A stretch of 64,000 bases of DNA from Ignavibacteriales bacterium (GTDB taxonomy: Bacteria > Bacteroidota > Ignavibacteria > Ignavibacteriales > Ignavibacteriaceae): NCBI GenBank assembly GCA_003538625.1, contig DPRR01000006.1, positions 248,001 through 312,000 on the forward strand, read 5' to 3'. Each line of letters opens with the position of its first letter. Position 1 is the stretch's first letter. Below, piece by piece: positions 53,624 to 61,934 of this stretch. The position numbers and the translations under genes were made by a program. The notes under the pieces were generated by a model. That model ran no database searches. It was not told where the DNA came from and saw only the letters and a program-made list of their open reading frames with translations.

Positions 53624-55582
53624 ATGTTCAAAACAAAATTTCTTTTTGCTCTGTTTGCAATTTTAGTGAGTCCTTCCATTACCTCCGCTCAAAATATTGT
53701 TGTACAAAAAACAGATACATCCGGATATTACAAACTTACTGATGTTGTAATTACTGCAACCAAAACTCCAGCTAATACGCTTGAACTCGCAAATTCAATC
53801 TCCATAATTGATTCAGCACAAATAGTTAACAGTAATGCAAATAATGTTTTTGATGTTTTAAAGAATGAAGCGGGAATAAGTTTTACAAGACAAGGCGGCA
53901 ACGGAACTTTATCCAATATTTATATTCGCGGCGCAAATTCCTCACAGACACTTGTTCTTATTGACGGCGTTGAGGTAAATCTTACAAATGATCCATCAGG
54001 TGTTTATGATTTTTCAGCTTTATCCATCGATAATATTGAAAGAATAGAAGTTTTACGGGGACCGCAATCAACTCTTTATGGTTCTGATGCACTTGCCGGG
54101 GTAATTAATATTATAACAAAAAGAGGTAATGGTCCTTCAAAATTTTCATTACTTACTGAAGGCGGATCTTACAATACATACAAAGGTGTGCTTGGATTAG
54201 ATGGATCAATTCAAAAATTAAATTATTCATTAGCTTTCAGCAGAACAGGCAGTGATGGATTTTCCAACGCTTCAGAAAAGTATGGTAATAAAGAAAAAGA
54301 TGGTTATACATTCAATAATGCTTCTGCACTTATTGGATATGACTTAAATAAAAATACGGCAATAAATTTGTTTTCCAGATTTACAAAATCAAAATCAGAT
54401 TATGATCAGTTTGGTGGACCTTTCGGTGATGATCCGACATACATTTTTAAGCAAGAGGAATTTTTTCTCCGCACCGAAGCTAAACTAAAATTATTAGATG
54501 AGAAGTGGAATCAAAAACTTGGTATAAGTTTTATACGCAATGTAAGAAAATATTCTTTTGATACTTCTGCAGCCAGCGCATATTATTCAAACAGTTTGTA
54601 CGATGGAAGAAAATACAAATTAGACTGGCAAAATGATTTTACTTTAAGTAAATCAAATTTATTTACTATTGGCGCCGAACTGGAATTTGATAAAGCATCA
54701 TCTGAATACTACTCATACAATTATATTTTATTGCCGGATTATGCAAGCGTAATTCCTATGAAAGATACCAGAACTATCGGAGTTTATTTGCAGGATCAGT
54801 TAAAATTTGATGAATCATTATTTGTAACTGCAGGAGTAAGATTGGATGACCACAATAAATTTGGTTCGCAGTTTACTTATAGGATAGCTCCCGCTTTTAT
54901 ACTTTGGGAAACCGGAACAAAATTTAAAGCAACCGTTGGAACGGGATTTAAAGCACCATCATTGTTTTATCTTTACGATCCTTCATACGGAAATGAAAAT
55001 TTAAATCCCGAAAAAAGTTTTGGCTGGGATTTTGGAATTGAACAATTTCTTTTTACACAAAACTTATCCTTCGGCTCAACTTTTTTCTACAATAAATTTA
55101 CAGATATGTTTGGATTTGATTATGTAACCTTTAAAACCATTAACATAAATGAAGCTGTTACAAAAGGTGCAGAGGTTTTTTTACATTCAAAATTGTCTGA
55201 TGATCTGGAATTAAAAATCAACTACACTTTTACGGATGCTAAAGATATCAGTCCAAACTCGGCAGACTTTAATAAAAAACTGTTACGCAGACCCGAAAGT
55301 AAGATCGGGTTTTATACAAATTATACTTTTAATGATAAAGCAAATTGTAATGCTGAACTAATTTGGGTTGGCAATCGTGAAGACATTAATTTTTCAATTT
55401 ATCAGAGAACAGAACTTAAAGCTTACGTTCTGCTTAATCTTGCTGCACATTATGATGTTTTTGATTTTTTAAGATTAAATGTTCGTGCTGAAAATTTATT
55501 GGATACTGATTATGAAGAAGTATTTGGATACGGAACTGCAGGGCTATCATTTTATGGCGGAATTAAACTTATTATAAACTAA
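53624..55582 (+). CDS. BtuB-like TonB-dependent cobalamin receptor
   Basis: A 652-residue outer membrane receptor: signal peptide ending SITSAQ, a plug domain with VVITATKTPANTLELANSI and IRGANSSQTLVLIDGVEVN, LRGPQSTLYGSDALAGVINI (TonB plug core), then a 22-strand barrel. The C-terminus is YGGIKLIIN. It lies directly behind a cobalamin riboswitch, so vitamin B12 or a related corrinoid is the likely substrate. The ATG at 53624 follows AGGAG by eight bases. A membrane protein of the DUF6580 type follows and probably shares the pathway. Confidence 0.93.
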   Translation: MFKTKFLFALFAILVSPSITSAQNIVVQKTDTSGYYKLTDVVITATKTPANTLELANSISIIDSAQIVNSNANNVFDVLKNEAGISFTRQGGNGTLSNIYIRGANSSQTLVLIDGVEVNLTNDPSGVYDFSALSIDNIERIEVLRGPQSTLYGSDALAGVINIITKRGNGPSKFSLLTEGGSYNTYKGVLGLDGSIQKLNYSLAFSRTGSDGFSNASEKYGNKEKDGYTFNNASALIGYDLNKNTAINLFSRFTKSKSDYDQFGGPFGDDPTYIFKQEEFFLRTEAKLKLLDEKWNQKLGISFIRNVRKYSFDTSAASAYYSNSLYDGRKYKLDWQNDFTLSKSNLFTIGAELEFDKASSEYYSYNYILLPDYASVIPMKDTRTIGVYLQDQLKFDESLFVTAGVRLDDHNKFGSQFTYRIAPAFILWETGTKFKATVGTGFKAPSLFYLYDPSYGNENLNPEKSFGWDFGIEQFLFTQNLSFGSTFFYNKFTDMFGFDYVTFKTININEAVTKGAEVFLHSKLSDDLELKINYTFTDAKDISPNSADFNKKLLRRPESKIGFYTNYTFNDKANCNAELIWVGNREDINFSIYQRTELKAYVLLNLAAHYDVFDFLRLNVRAENLLDTDYEEVFGYGTAGLSFYGGIKLIIN

Positions 55583-55594
55583 CCCTGCCTATTT

Positions 55595-55633
55595 CCTCCC
55601 CTTTCAGAAAGGGGAGGATAAAGGAGGGGTTAA
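55595..55633. repeat. C/G-rich hairpin repeat after btuB-like gene
   Basis: CCTCCCCTTTC pairs with GAAAGGGGAGG around a single A, and AGGAGGGGTTAAT follows. It looks like another dispersed intergenic element and lies between the receptor and the DUF6580 gene. It lacks a T-run. Confidence 0.5.
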
Positions 55634-55721
55634 TTGACTTTTGGATTAATTAACCTTTATCTTTGAACTAATTATTACAAGAAATATCTTTTAAAAGATT
55701 TTAATTGAAAGGAAAAAAACG

Positions 55722-56258
55722 ATGACTGAACAAATGAAAAAAATAAGCCCAAGCTTTTGGGTAGTTACGTTAATGGTTTTTGCAGCAGCTTTTGTAAGAT
55801 TACTTCCACACCCGCCAAACTTTGCGCCTATAGCCGCAATGGCTTTATTTGGCGGCGCATACTTTAATAAAAAATCATTTGCATTTGCAATTCCGCTAAT
55901 TGCATTGTTTTTAACAGACATAATTATTGGAATATATTCTTATGCCTGGATTGTTTATTTAAGCTTTGCTTTGATTGTTGTACTGGGAATTGTAATGCTT
56001 AAAAAAGTAAGTGTAAAGAATGTAGTGATTACTTCACTAACTGCTTCAGTAAGTTTCTTTGCAATTACAAACTTTGGAGTTTGGGCACTTGGAACATTAT
56101 ATCCTAAAACTCCAGCCGGTTTAATGGAAAGCTACATTGCTGCAATTCCATTTTTCCAGAATGCACTTATTGGTGATTTATTCTTTGTTGGTGTAATGTT
56201 TGGAGTTTATGAAATTGTAAAACATAAAGTACCTGCTTTGCAAAAAGTAAAAGCATAA
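55722..56258 (+). CDS. DUF6580-type membrane protein, possible B12 transporter
   Basis: A 178-residue integral membrane protein with five or six hydrophobic segments. It starts FVRLLPHPPNFAPIAAMALF and has FLTDIIIGIYSYAWIVYLSF. These match the DUF6580 family, whose size and topology resemble the S-components of ECF vitamin transporters. Its position 139 bases after a cobalamin-riboswitch receptor suggests inner-membrane uptake of cobalamin or a precursor (inference). No BtuCDF is seen in the window. AAAGGA lies nine bases before the ATG. Confidence 0.75.
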   Translation: MTEQMKKISPSFWVVTLMVFAAAFVRLLPHPPNFAPIAAMALFGGAYFNKKSFAFAIPLIALFLTDIIIGIYSYAWIVYLSFALIVVLGIVMLKKVSVKNVVITSLTASVSFFAITNFGVWALGTLYPKTPAGLMESYIAAIPFFQNALIGDLFFVGVMFGVYEIVKHKVPALQKVKA

Positions 56259-56283
56259 CAAGTTAGTTTTATTTGAATTTATA

Positions 56284-56310
56284 AAGTCACGGCGTTTGTC
56301 GTGACTTTTT
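56284..56310 (+). terminator. Intrinsic terminator after DUF6580 gene
   Basis: AAGTCACG (56284-56291) pairs with CGTGACTT (56300-56307), followed by a T-run. It ends the cobalamin-controlled unit. Confidence 0.82.
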
Positions 56311-56389
56311 TTATTTCCAATCATCAGTTGTAACGATCGTACCATGATAACCTTCAAAATGTCACGTTTAACTTTCAAACTTCTATTCT

Positions 56390-56579
56390 GAATTTTACGA
56401 ATAGTAGTTTTTGCCCCAAAATTAGCATTCCGAATTTTACGAATAGTAGTTTTTGCTCCAAAAGTAGCATTCTGAATTTTACGAATAGGGGTTTTTATCT
56501 CAAAAGTGACATTCTGAATTTTACGAATAGGGATTTTGGCTCTAAAAGTAGCATTCTGAATTTTACGAATAGTACTTTT
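56390..56579. repeat. 42-bp tandem repeat array
   Basis: Four full units plus a truncated fifth start at 56390, 56432, 56474, 56516 and 56558, exactly 42 bases apart. Each begins with the invariant GAATTTTACGAATAG; the middle varies (for example TAGTTTTTGCTCCAAAAGTA). ATTC before each block and GAAT within it make an imperfect dyad. The array lies between two facing terminators. It has no spacers, so it is not CRISPR. Both strands contain a long open frame without a normal start, so coding is unlikely. Confidence 0.85.
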
Positions 56580-56655
56580 AAGGTTTTTTGCTGTTTTCTC
56601 AACTTTGCGTTTACGATGCGCTGTGTAAACCTGAGAAAGTAAAAGCTTAGATAAT

Positions 56656-56689
56656 AAAAAACCCGATTCAGAAATGAATCGGGTTTTTT
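56656..56689. terminator. Strong bidirectional intrinsic terminator
   Basis: AAAAAACCCGATTCA (56656-56670) pairs with TGAATCGGGTTTTTT (56675-56689). It ends the minus-strand outer-membrane protein gene at 56706 and has T-runs on both strands. Confidence 0.85.
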
Positions 56690-56705
56690 GTTTGGAAATA
56701 CTTAT

Positions 56706-57362
56706 CTAAATCATATGTGTAAAACCAGCAGAGACAATAAAATATGTTCCTCGTTTACTAATAAAATCAGTATCACCCGCATTTATCATAGTATTAAGTT
56801 TAGCAGATAGATAAAGACTAAACAAAGAATTGATCTTTCTTTCGAAAACCGGTCCAACTCCAAAAGATAATAGAGTTTCATTTATTTTTAATGGAGAAAT
56901 TACATCCGGCACAAAATCAATCTGACCCGTTTCCTGATTTACTACCTGGTTAAGTCTATATTTATTGAAAGAGAGGAATGACAAACCAATTTGTGTATCA
57001 AATAAAAGATTTACTATTTTATTTTCGTGAAGTAGGAATCTACTGCCCAAATTTATAGAAACTAAAGAATGATCATCAGCAGTAAATGTTTTAAATGGGC
57101 CAGTATCGGGATGTTCTGAGGTGTAATATTCATAATGATAATAGACATTGTACTTATCCCAGCTCCCATACAAAGCATTACTGAATAATTGAACTGCATT
57201 AGTTAAAGAATAGTTTAGCTGACCTGAAACTAACAACCCTGCGGAGGAATTAATTGGAGAGATAACACCTAAGCTTCCTTCAATAGAATATTTACTTTGA
57301 GCAGAAGTAAATGAATAAAGCAGGATAACATAAGTAACAAGAAACAATTTTTTTTTATTCAT
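56706..57362 (-). CDS. Putative outer membrane beta-barrel protein
   Basis: A 218-residue exported protein of no named family: signal peptide with cleavage after TSAQ (about residue 22), then alternating strands such as GSLGVISPINSSAGLLVSGQ, LVSINLGSRFLLHE, IGLSFLSFNKY and LSLYLSAKLNTM. It ends in YFIVSAGFTHMI. The pattern fits a small outer membrane barrel. It has its own terminator and is not clearly part of an operon. Confidence 0.68.
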   Translation of the reverse strand: MNKKKLFLVTYVILLYSFTSAQSKYSIEGSLGVISPINSSAGLLVSGQLNYSLTNAVQLFSNALYGSWDKYNVYYHYEYYTSEHPDTGPFKTFTADDHSLVSINLGSRFLLHENKIVNLLFDTQIGLSFLSFNKYRLNQVVNQETGQIDFVPDVISPLKINETLLSFGVGPVFERKINSLFSLYLSAKLNTMINAGDTDFISKRGTYFIVSAGFTHMI

Positions 57363-57543
57363 AACAATTTCTCCCTTAGACTCTTAGTTTTCACTAAGAT
57401 GTTAATAACGTTATAAATTAATTTTGATCTTCTCACCACAAAATTATATAAGAATATTTAATTGCAAAGGGCAGATTATTTGGTGGTCATAAAAAACACC
57501 ACAACCAATAGTGTCCTAAATCCTACTTATTACCAGTAACCAA

Positions 57544-58599
57544 CTACGCTCTCTTCCCTCTCTCGTAAGCAAGCATAACAATTCTCTTTAGCGCCTGAGA
57601 ATAACTTAATCCGCCAGCGTGGGCGGAACGCATAAATCCTGCACCTTCCGTTAAATCTGGGTTTGGGTTTACTTCCAGCACATAAACTTCTTCATCACTT
57701 GTTACACGCATATCAACTCTTGCATAATCCCTGGTGCCCATAATTTTAAAAGCTGCAATTGCTGTGTGTTTAAGTTTGGCTTCCAGACTTTTAGAAATTT
57801 TAGCCGGACAAATAGGAATTGTTTTATGATAAGACTCGTGATGCGGATCCCACTTTGCCTGGTAACTTACAATGTTGTGTAAGTGATCCGGCATTCTGCT
57901 AAAATCAATTTCACTTATTGGTAAAACTTTTGGTTTCAAATCCCCCGTTACAGAAACATTAAACTCACGTCCTTCAATAAACTCTTCAATTAATGCCGGC
58001 TGATTAAATTGAGTAAATACAAATTCAAGTCTTTTCTTTAATGCATTAGTATTATAAACAATAGATTCATTTTCAATTCCGACACTTGCATCTTCATAAG
58101 CAGGTTTAACTATTACAGGAAATTTTGTTTCAAGTTTAATCTCATCGGGAATTTTATCGAACAACTGAAACTTTGCTGTTTTTATTCCATGGTAGTTTAG
58201 TAACTTTTTTGTAAGAAACTTGCTTTGGCAGTTAGCTAAAGTAATTGCCGGTGCGCCGGTATATGGAATGCCCATCAGCTCATACAATCCAACAAGGTTC
58301 ATTTCTAAACGCGGCTGCTCCTTGTAAATTTCAGCAAAGTTAAATATCACATCAGGCGGATTTTGTTTAACTAAGTCCAGCAGTCTGAAGATATCATCCT
58401 TTAAATTTAGGGTGTAAGTATCAAAACCCACTCTTTTAAGCTTTTTTGCAATGATTTCAAACTCTTCCATAGGGGTAAGGTTTTCAACTTCAAAGTAAGG
58501 TTTAAAATCGGGTTCCGGTACGGGCTCTATGGCTTTTAGGTAGTAATCAGGATTGGCTTCATTATAGAGGACTAAAACTTTTAATTTTTTTTCATTCAT
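57544..58599 (-). CDS. D-Ala-D-Ala ligase-like ATP-grasp enzyme
   Basis: A 351-residue ATP-grasp ligase. It shows NFAEIYKEQPRLEMNLVGLY, YTGAPAITLANCQSKFLTKK, FPVIVKPAYEDASVGIENES (ATP-binding lysine), FIEGREFNVSVTG, and VYVLEVNPNPDLTEGAGF with the metal ligands Glu-x-Asn. Identity is clear at the family level, but it differs from true Ddl in its acceptor region, so the substrates are unknown. It is divergent from a C39-like peptidase gene, 82 bases away, which hints at a peptide-ligase/peptidase pair rather than cell-wall synthesis. Confidence 0.85.
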   Translation of the reverse strand: MNEKKLKVLVLYNEANPDYYLKAIEPVPEPDFKPYFEVENLTPMEEFEIIAKKLKRVGFDTYTLNLKDDIFRLLDLVKQNPPDVIFNFAEIYKEQPRLEMNLVGLYELMGIPYTGAPAITLANCQSKFLTKKLLNYHGIKTAKFQLFDKIPDEIKLETKFPVIVKPAYEDASVGIENESIVYNTNALKKRLEFVFTQFNQPALIEEFIEGREFNVSVTGDLKPKVLPISEIDFSRMPDHLHNIVSYQAKWDPHHESYHKTIPICPAKISKSLEAKLKHTAIAAFKIMGTRDYARVDMRVTSDEEVYVLEVNPNPDLTEGAGFMRSAHAGGLSYSQALKRIVMLAYERGKRA

Positions 58600-58681
58600 A
58601 CCGAAAAAATACCCAAAATCACTTGTAAAAAAAACTTCATTTGATAATGTTTACATAGTTTCAAAATCAATAAAATTTAAA

Positions 58682-59518
58682 ATGAGTTTTTACCCTCAGC
58701 CTTATAAATATCAGTGCGGACCATTTGCACTTAAATATGCTCTTGTTATGCTTGGAAGATTTGAAAGCGAAAATCAGATCGGTATAAAAGCCGGCAGTAC
58801 ATGGTGGTATGGTACTGATGAAATTGGTTTAGCTAAAGCAGCTAAGTTTTATAACTGCAAAATGAAATATTTCCGGAGAGAAAAACCGGAAGACGCAATA
58901 AAGATTTTAATAGAACAAGTTAAAAAAGGTTATCCCTGCATACTTAGTGTTGATAACTGGGAGCACTGGTTAACAGTTGTAAATTTTCAACAAAGAAAAT
59001 TTATTGTAACCGATAGCTCGCTTGATAAAGTTGTTACAATTTATACGCCCAACCAATTATTAAAACGATGGAAATATTATGATGAAGATGATGATGAAAT
59101 AAGTTATGATGGTTATGCGATTATTCCGCAGTACAAAGTTACAACAAAAGCAAAGTTTACTTTAGAGCAGGCAAGATTTGTAATGGATACACGCAATCAA
59201 AAGCTTGCAGCAAAGTGGGATACTTATTTTAACGATATGATTGCTATTTGCCATCCAAGACATGCTAATGCAACTCACTTAATTTCTTTCAGGGATTTTT
59301 TAAGAAGATTTGAAAAAATATTAGTAACTCAAGTTGCAAATTGGCATGGTTCACCAAATCATAGAGAGTTAAAAAAGATACTTAGCAATTTTCAGTTTAT
59401 GGCAGATGTTTACGATCTTGTTATTCATGCTGATGAACAGAAAAAAGCATTGATTGATTTATCATCAATTTTAATGATGTATGCTTGCGGTAAATATGGG
59501 ATGGATGAGATATATTAG
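58682..59518 (+). CDS. C39-like papain-fold peptidase
   Basis: A 278-residue protein with a papain-like C39-type domain in its first 140 residues. The catalytic triad is visible: Cys12 in YQCGPFALKYA, His95 in NWEHWLTVV and Asp111 in VTDSS. There is no signal peptide or ABC transporter domain, unlike bacteriocin C39 exporters. The C-terminal half (about 155-278) is helical and unrecognised, rich in ILVTQVANWHGSP-like segments. Its position facing the ATP-grasp gene suggests joint action on a small peptide or protein tail (inference). Confidence 0.75.
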   Translation: MSFYPQPYKYQCGPFALKYALVMLGRFESENQIGIKAGSTWWYGTDEIGLAKAAKFYNCKMKYFRREKPEDAIKILIEQVKKGYPCILSVDNWEHWLTVVNFQQRKFIVTDSSLDKVVTIYTPNQLLKRWKYYDEDDDEISYDGYAIIPQYKVTTKAKFTLEQARFVMDTRNQKLAAKWDTYFNDMIAICHPRHANATHLISFRDFLRRFEKILVTQVANWHGSPNHRELKKILSNFQFMADVYDLVIHADEQKKALIDLSSILMMYACGKYGMDEIY

Positions 59519-59529
59519 ACAAATAGATA

Positions 59530-59627
59530 GTCATTGCGAGCGAGTCATCGAGCGAAGCAATCTTAAAATAAATATTAAACCTAAAAACGGATTGCTTCAG
59601 CCCGATGAATCGGGGATTCGCAATGAC
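59530..59627. repeat. REP-like inverted repeat, family B copy 2
   Basis: GTCATTGCGAG at 59530-59540 is mirrored by ATTCGCAATGACA at 59615-59627, with GAAGCAATC and GATTGCTTC inside. It matches the copy within the cobalamin riboswitch at 53291-53364. It lies between the C39-like and isochorismatase genes. Confidence 0.78.
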
Positions 59628-59646
59628 AAAATGAAATAAAAAAATT

Positions 59647-60204
59647 ATGAAACGAAACCCAATAATCTTAAAAAAAGAAACTACTGCCCTGCTTATAATT
59701 GATTTGCAGGAACGTATACTTCCGGTAATCAGAAATTATGAAGCAGTTTTAGATAATACCGTTAAGCTGATAAAAGGTTTTAAAACAATGCTGTTGCCAA
59801 TTTATTTTACAGAGCAATATCCAAAAGGATTGGGACCAACATCTAAAAAAATTCTTGATGAACTTTCAGGTTATACTGCTATCCAGAAAATGAGCTTCAG
59901 TTGTTCCGGTGCAGAAAATCTTTTTGATGAATTCCATAAAAAGAAATTATCACAAATTGTAGTGTGCGGAGTTGAATCCCACGTTTGTGTGCAGCAGACA
60001 GTATTAGATTTAATTGCAAATGATCATCAGGTTAATCTTGCTGCTGATGCTGTTTCATCAAGAAAAGAAATTGATTACAATATTACTTTGGATAGAATGA
60101 GAACTCTTGGTGCAGAAATTACAACTACAGAATCAATTCTTTTTGAGTTGTTGGAAGTCTGCGGGACACCTGAGTTTAAAGAAGTTTCTAAAATTGTGAA
60201 GTGA
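59647..60204 (+). CDS. Isochorismatase-family cysteine hydrolase
   Basis: A 185-residue hydrolase of the isochorismatase/nicotinamidase superfamily. The Asp-Lys-Cys triad is complete: Asp19 in LLIIDLQE, Lys81 in AIQKMSFSC and Cys114 in VESHVCVQQT. A cis-peptide GVESH box is present. The single-domain YcaC/hydrolase type has no predictable substrate. It follows a REP-like element, so it is probably transcribed on its own. Confidence 0.88.
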   Translation: MKRNPIILKKETTALLIIDLQERILPVIRNYEAVLDNTVKLIKGFKTMLLPIYFTEQYPKGLGPTSKKILDELSGYTAIQKMSFSCSGAENLFDEFHKKKLSQIVVCGVESHVCVQQTVLDLIANDHQVNLAADAVSSRKEIDYNITLDRMRTLGAEITTTESILFELLEVCGTPEFKEVSKIVK

Positions 60205-60231
60205 TAATTTCAAACGAATGATTTAGGTAGC

Positions 60232-60249
60232 CGCAACTTTCAAGTTGCG
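60232..60249. repeat. Short palindrome
   Basis: CGCAACTTTCAAGTTGCG is an 18-base near-perfect palindrome (eight pairs with a two-base centre) in the gap before the toxin-antitoxin genes. It resembles another dispersed repeat family; no function is evident. Confidence 0.45.
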
Positions 60250-60363
60250 CATTAACTAATAAATATCACGCTGTAACAAATAGAAAAAATATTTATATTA
60301 AATCAACTTATAAATTTAAGTTAAAATACTACCTTTAGAATAAAGACATGTGAAAGAAAAAAT

Positions 60364-60576
60364 ATGCAAACAATAGATATTATTAAAGAAATACAAGGAC
60401 TGCCACTTGATAAAAAGTTTTTTGTAGTAGAAGAACTGATAAAAGCTATTAAGATGGAAGAAATTAGTTATAAAATGGAATCTGCGGCCAAAGAACTTCT
60501 TAGTGATTATACAATTGACAAAGAATTAACCTCTTTTACTGCGTTAGATTTTGAAGACTTTTATGAAACAAAGTGA
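60364..60576 (+). CDS. Putative antitoxin of MazF-type pair
   Basis: A 70-residue acidic and hydrophobic protein of no named family: an N-terminal helix pair (DIIKEIQGLPLDKKFFVVEE) and an acidic C-terminus ending FEDFYETK. Small size, acidic tail and a 14-base overlap with a MazF-like toxin gene identify it as the antitoxin by position. No ribbon-helix-helix or AbrB motif was recognised. GAAAG precedes the ATG. Confidence 0.7.
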   Translation: MQTIDIIKEIQGLPLDKKFFVVEELIKAIKMEEISYKMESAAKELLSDYTIDKELTSFTALDFEDFYETK

Positions 60577-60901
60577 AATCTGGTTAATAGACCTTAATCC
60601 TTCTAAGGGTGCTGAGATACAGAAAATAAGACCCGCTGTTATTGTTAATGATGACGCGTTAGGTAAGCTACCTCTAAAAATTGTTGTGCCCATTACAGAT
60701 TGGAAAGACCGATATGAAATTGCTCCCTGGATGGTGAAAATTGAACCTGCCGCCGAGAATGGTTTAAGCAAAATCTCTTCTGCCGATTGTTTTCAAATTC
60801 GTTCTGTTTCTCAGGAAAGACTTATTAAAAAACTTGGGTATTTAAATTCTGAAACGTATAACGAAATTAAACAAGCTATTAAAAAAGTTTTAACACTTTA
60901 A
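60563..60901 (+). CDS. MazF/PemK-family endoribonuclease toxin
   Basis: About 112 residues from the ATG at 60563 (a TTG at 60551 extends the frame but is less likely). The fold is recognisable: SEIWLIDLNPSKGAEIQKIR then PAVIVNDDALG (conserved PxxGxEIxxxRPxVVV pattern), IVVPITDW and SKISSADCFQIRSV. MazF toxins cut mRNA at short sequences. The gene overlaps the antitoxin by 14 bases, forming a type II toxin-antitoxin pair. It is the only clear such module in the window. Confidence 0.85.
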   Translation: MKQSEIWLIDLNPSKGAEIQKIRPAVIVNDDALGKLPLKIVVPITDWKDRYEIAPWMVKIEPAAENGLSKISSADCFQIRSVSQERLIKKLGYLNSETYNEIKQAIKKVLTL

Positions 60902-61316
60902 GAAAACGCCATCCCATACTATTCCTTTGTAACTAAAAATCAACACTTATTATTCTTTACCCCGCTTTTCATAATTCAATAAAATATCGGTTCGCGAACA
61001 AGGAATTATGAATCTAGAAATTCTAAAATTTCTTCTTTCGTTGTTCAATATTCTGGCATCCATCCCCTAGGTACTTGATCTTAAATCAAATACTATGTCC
61101 CTTGTGGTATTGTAAAAAACTATGACATCCACTCAACTACATGAAAGGTAGCCAATAAATCCTAACAAAAACTCTAAACCTATTTAATTGTCTAGAGCTA
61201 TACAGATAAATGGAATTGTAAAAAGTTAAACTACTGATATTAATTTTGGTAGATCAACCAAAATTATTTTGTGGAATTTTTTAACTGCCAAGACCCAGAT
61301 AGTGAACCCACAAAAA
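60902..61316. other. Intergenic stretch after the toxin gene
   Basis: No gene of normal size is supported. It holds TAATTTTGGT/ACCAAAATTA arms (61241-61266), able to form a hairpin, and a 20-codon open frame at 61008-61070 (hydrophobic, with AGGA before its ATG), which is listed as a finding only. It may be remnant or regulatory sequence. Confidence 0.4.
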
Positions 61317-61347
61317 ATAATGCCGCATTCAATTGATGCGGCATTAT
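61317..61347 (-). terminator. Intrinsic terminator after 109-residue gene
   Basis: ATAATGCCGCAT (61317-61328) pairs perfectly with ATGCGGCATTAT (61336-61347), a twelve-pair stem with a seven-base loop. On the minus strand it is followed by TTTTTTG, 27 bases past the stop of the small gene at 61374. Confidence 0.85.
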
Positions 61348-61373
61348 AAACACGAAATAATTACAACGGAACA

Positions 61374-61703
61374 CTATAAATATTTTAAAATATCATCAAT
61401 GAGCTTGACTAAGTCTTTTCCCACTGGTGAATTATCGTTCAGGCTTATCTTTTCTCGAACATTAGTAATTCTAGACTTAAATTCAGATAAATGATAATTT
61501 CTTATAAAAATCAATGAATGTGCTTGCATATGAGGAAGGTTATAATCAAATAACCATTCTTCAAATATCTCAATTAAGATTTTTTTGTTATCAGTATACA
61601 AATTGTTAACGATTTCCATAAATCTTACTTGAGAATAAGCAGAATCACGATCTTCTTTATCGAAAGATTCATCTAATATTTTTAATATTTCTATTTTATC
61701 CAT
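61374..61703 (-). CDS. Small helical protein of unknown function
   Basis: A 109-residue acidic, mainly helical protein with no recognised family. It has no signal peptide or cysteine. The composition (VRFMEIVNNLYTDNKKIL, EEWLFDYNLPHMQAHSL) resembles HEAT-like or small immunity-type proteins, but this is only an impression. It has a strong terminator of its own and sits among accessory-looking genes. Confidence 0.55.
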   Translation of the reverse strand: MDKIEILKILDESFDKEDRDSAYSQVRFMEIVNNLYTDNKKILIEIFEEWLFDYNLPHMQAHSLIFIRNYHLSEFKSRITNVREKISLNDNSPVGKDLVKLIDDILKYL

Positions 61704-61882
61704 AAGTAATTTTAATAATTATCGAACTATGTTCAAATAACTTTTGGGTATTTGGTAAGGTATTATAATTTCATAACTATCTTGTGGCATTGCCATCCAT
61801 GTGGGAAAGTTCTATGCTGTTGTATTTAGATCTAATCATCAATATGGTATTTAATTTCTCAGATAATAAATAATCCTGTTAA

Positions 61883-61907
61883 CTCTGTGGTTAGATTTAC
61901 CACAGAG
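61883..61907. repeat. Hairpin repeat
   Basis: CTCTGTGG (61883-61890) pairs with CCACAGAG (61900-61907) with a nine-base loop. It lies downstream of the minus-strand gene at 61935 and lacks a clear T-run. It looks like a dispersed repeat. Confidence 0.5.
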
Positions 61908-61934
61908 AAGAACTGAGTTCCCAGAGATAAAATT

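Noticed and set aside
53539..53742. 67-residue plus-strand frame overlapping the btuB-like start
   Set aside because: It lies across the riboswitch expression platform and the signal peptide region in another frame, with no family signal.
56178..56378. 66-residue minus-strand frame, extendable through the 42-bp array
   Set aside because: It needs a TTG start inside the repeat array and overlaps the terminator and the end of the DUF6580 gene. The upstream extension has no normal start. The frame stays open because the repeat is a multiple of three.
56390..56579. CRISPR array
   Set aside because: Units are contiguous with partly conserved centres, no unique spacers and no cas genes.
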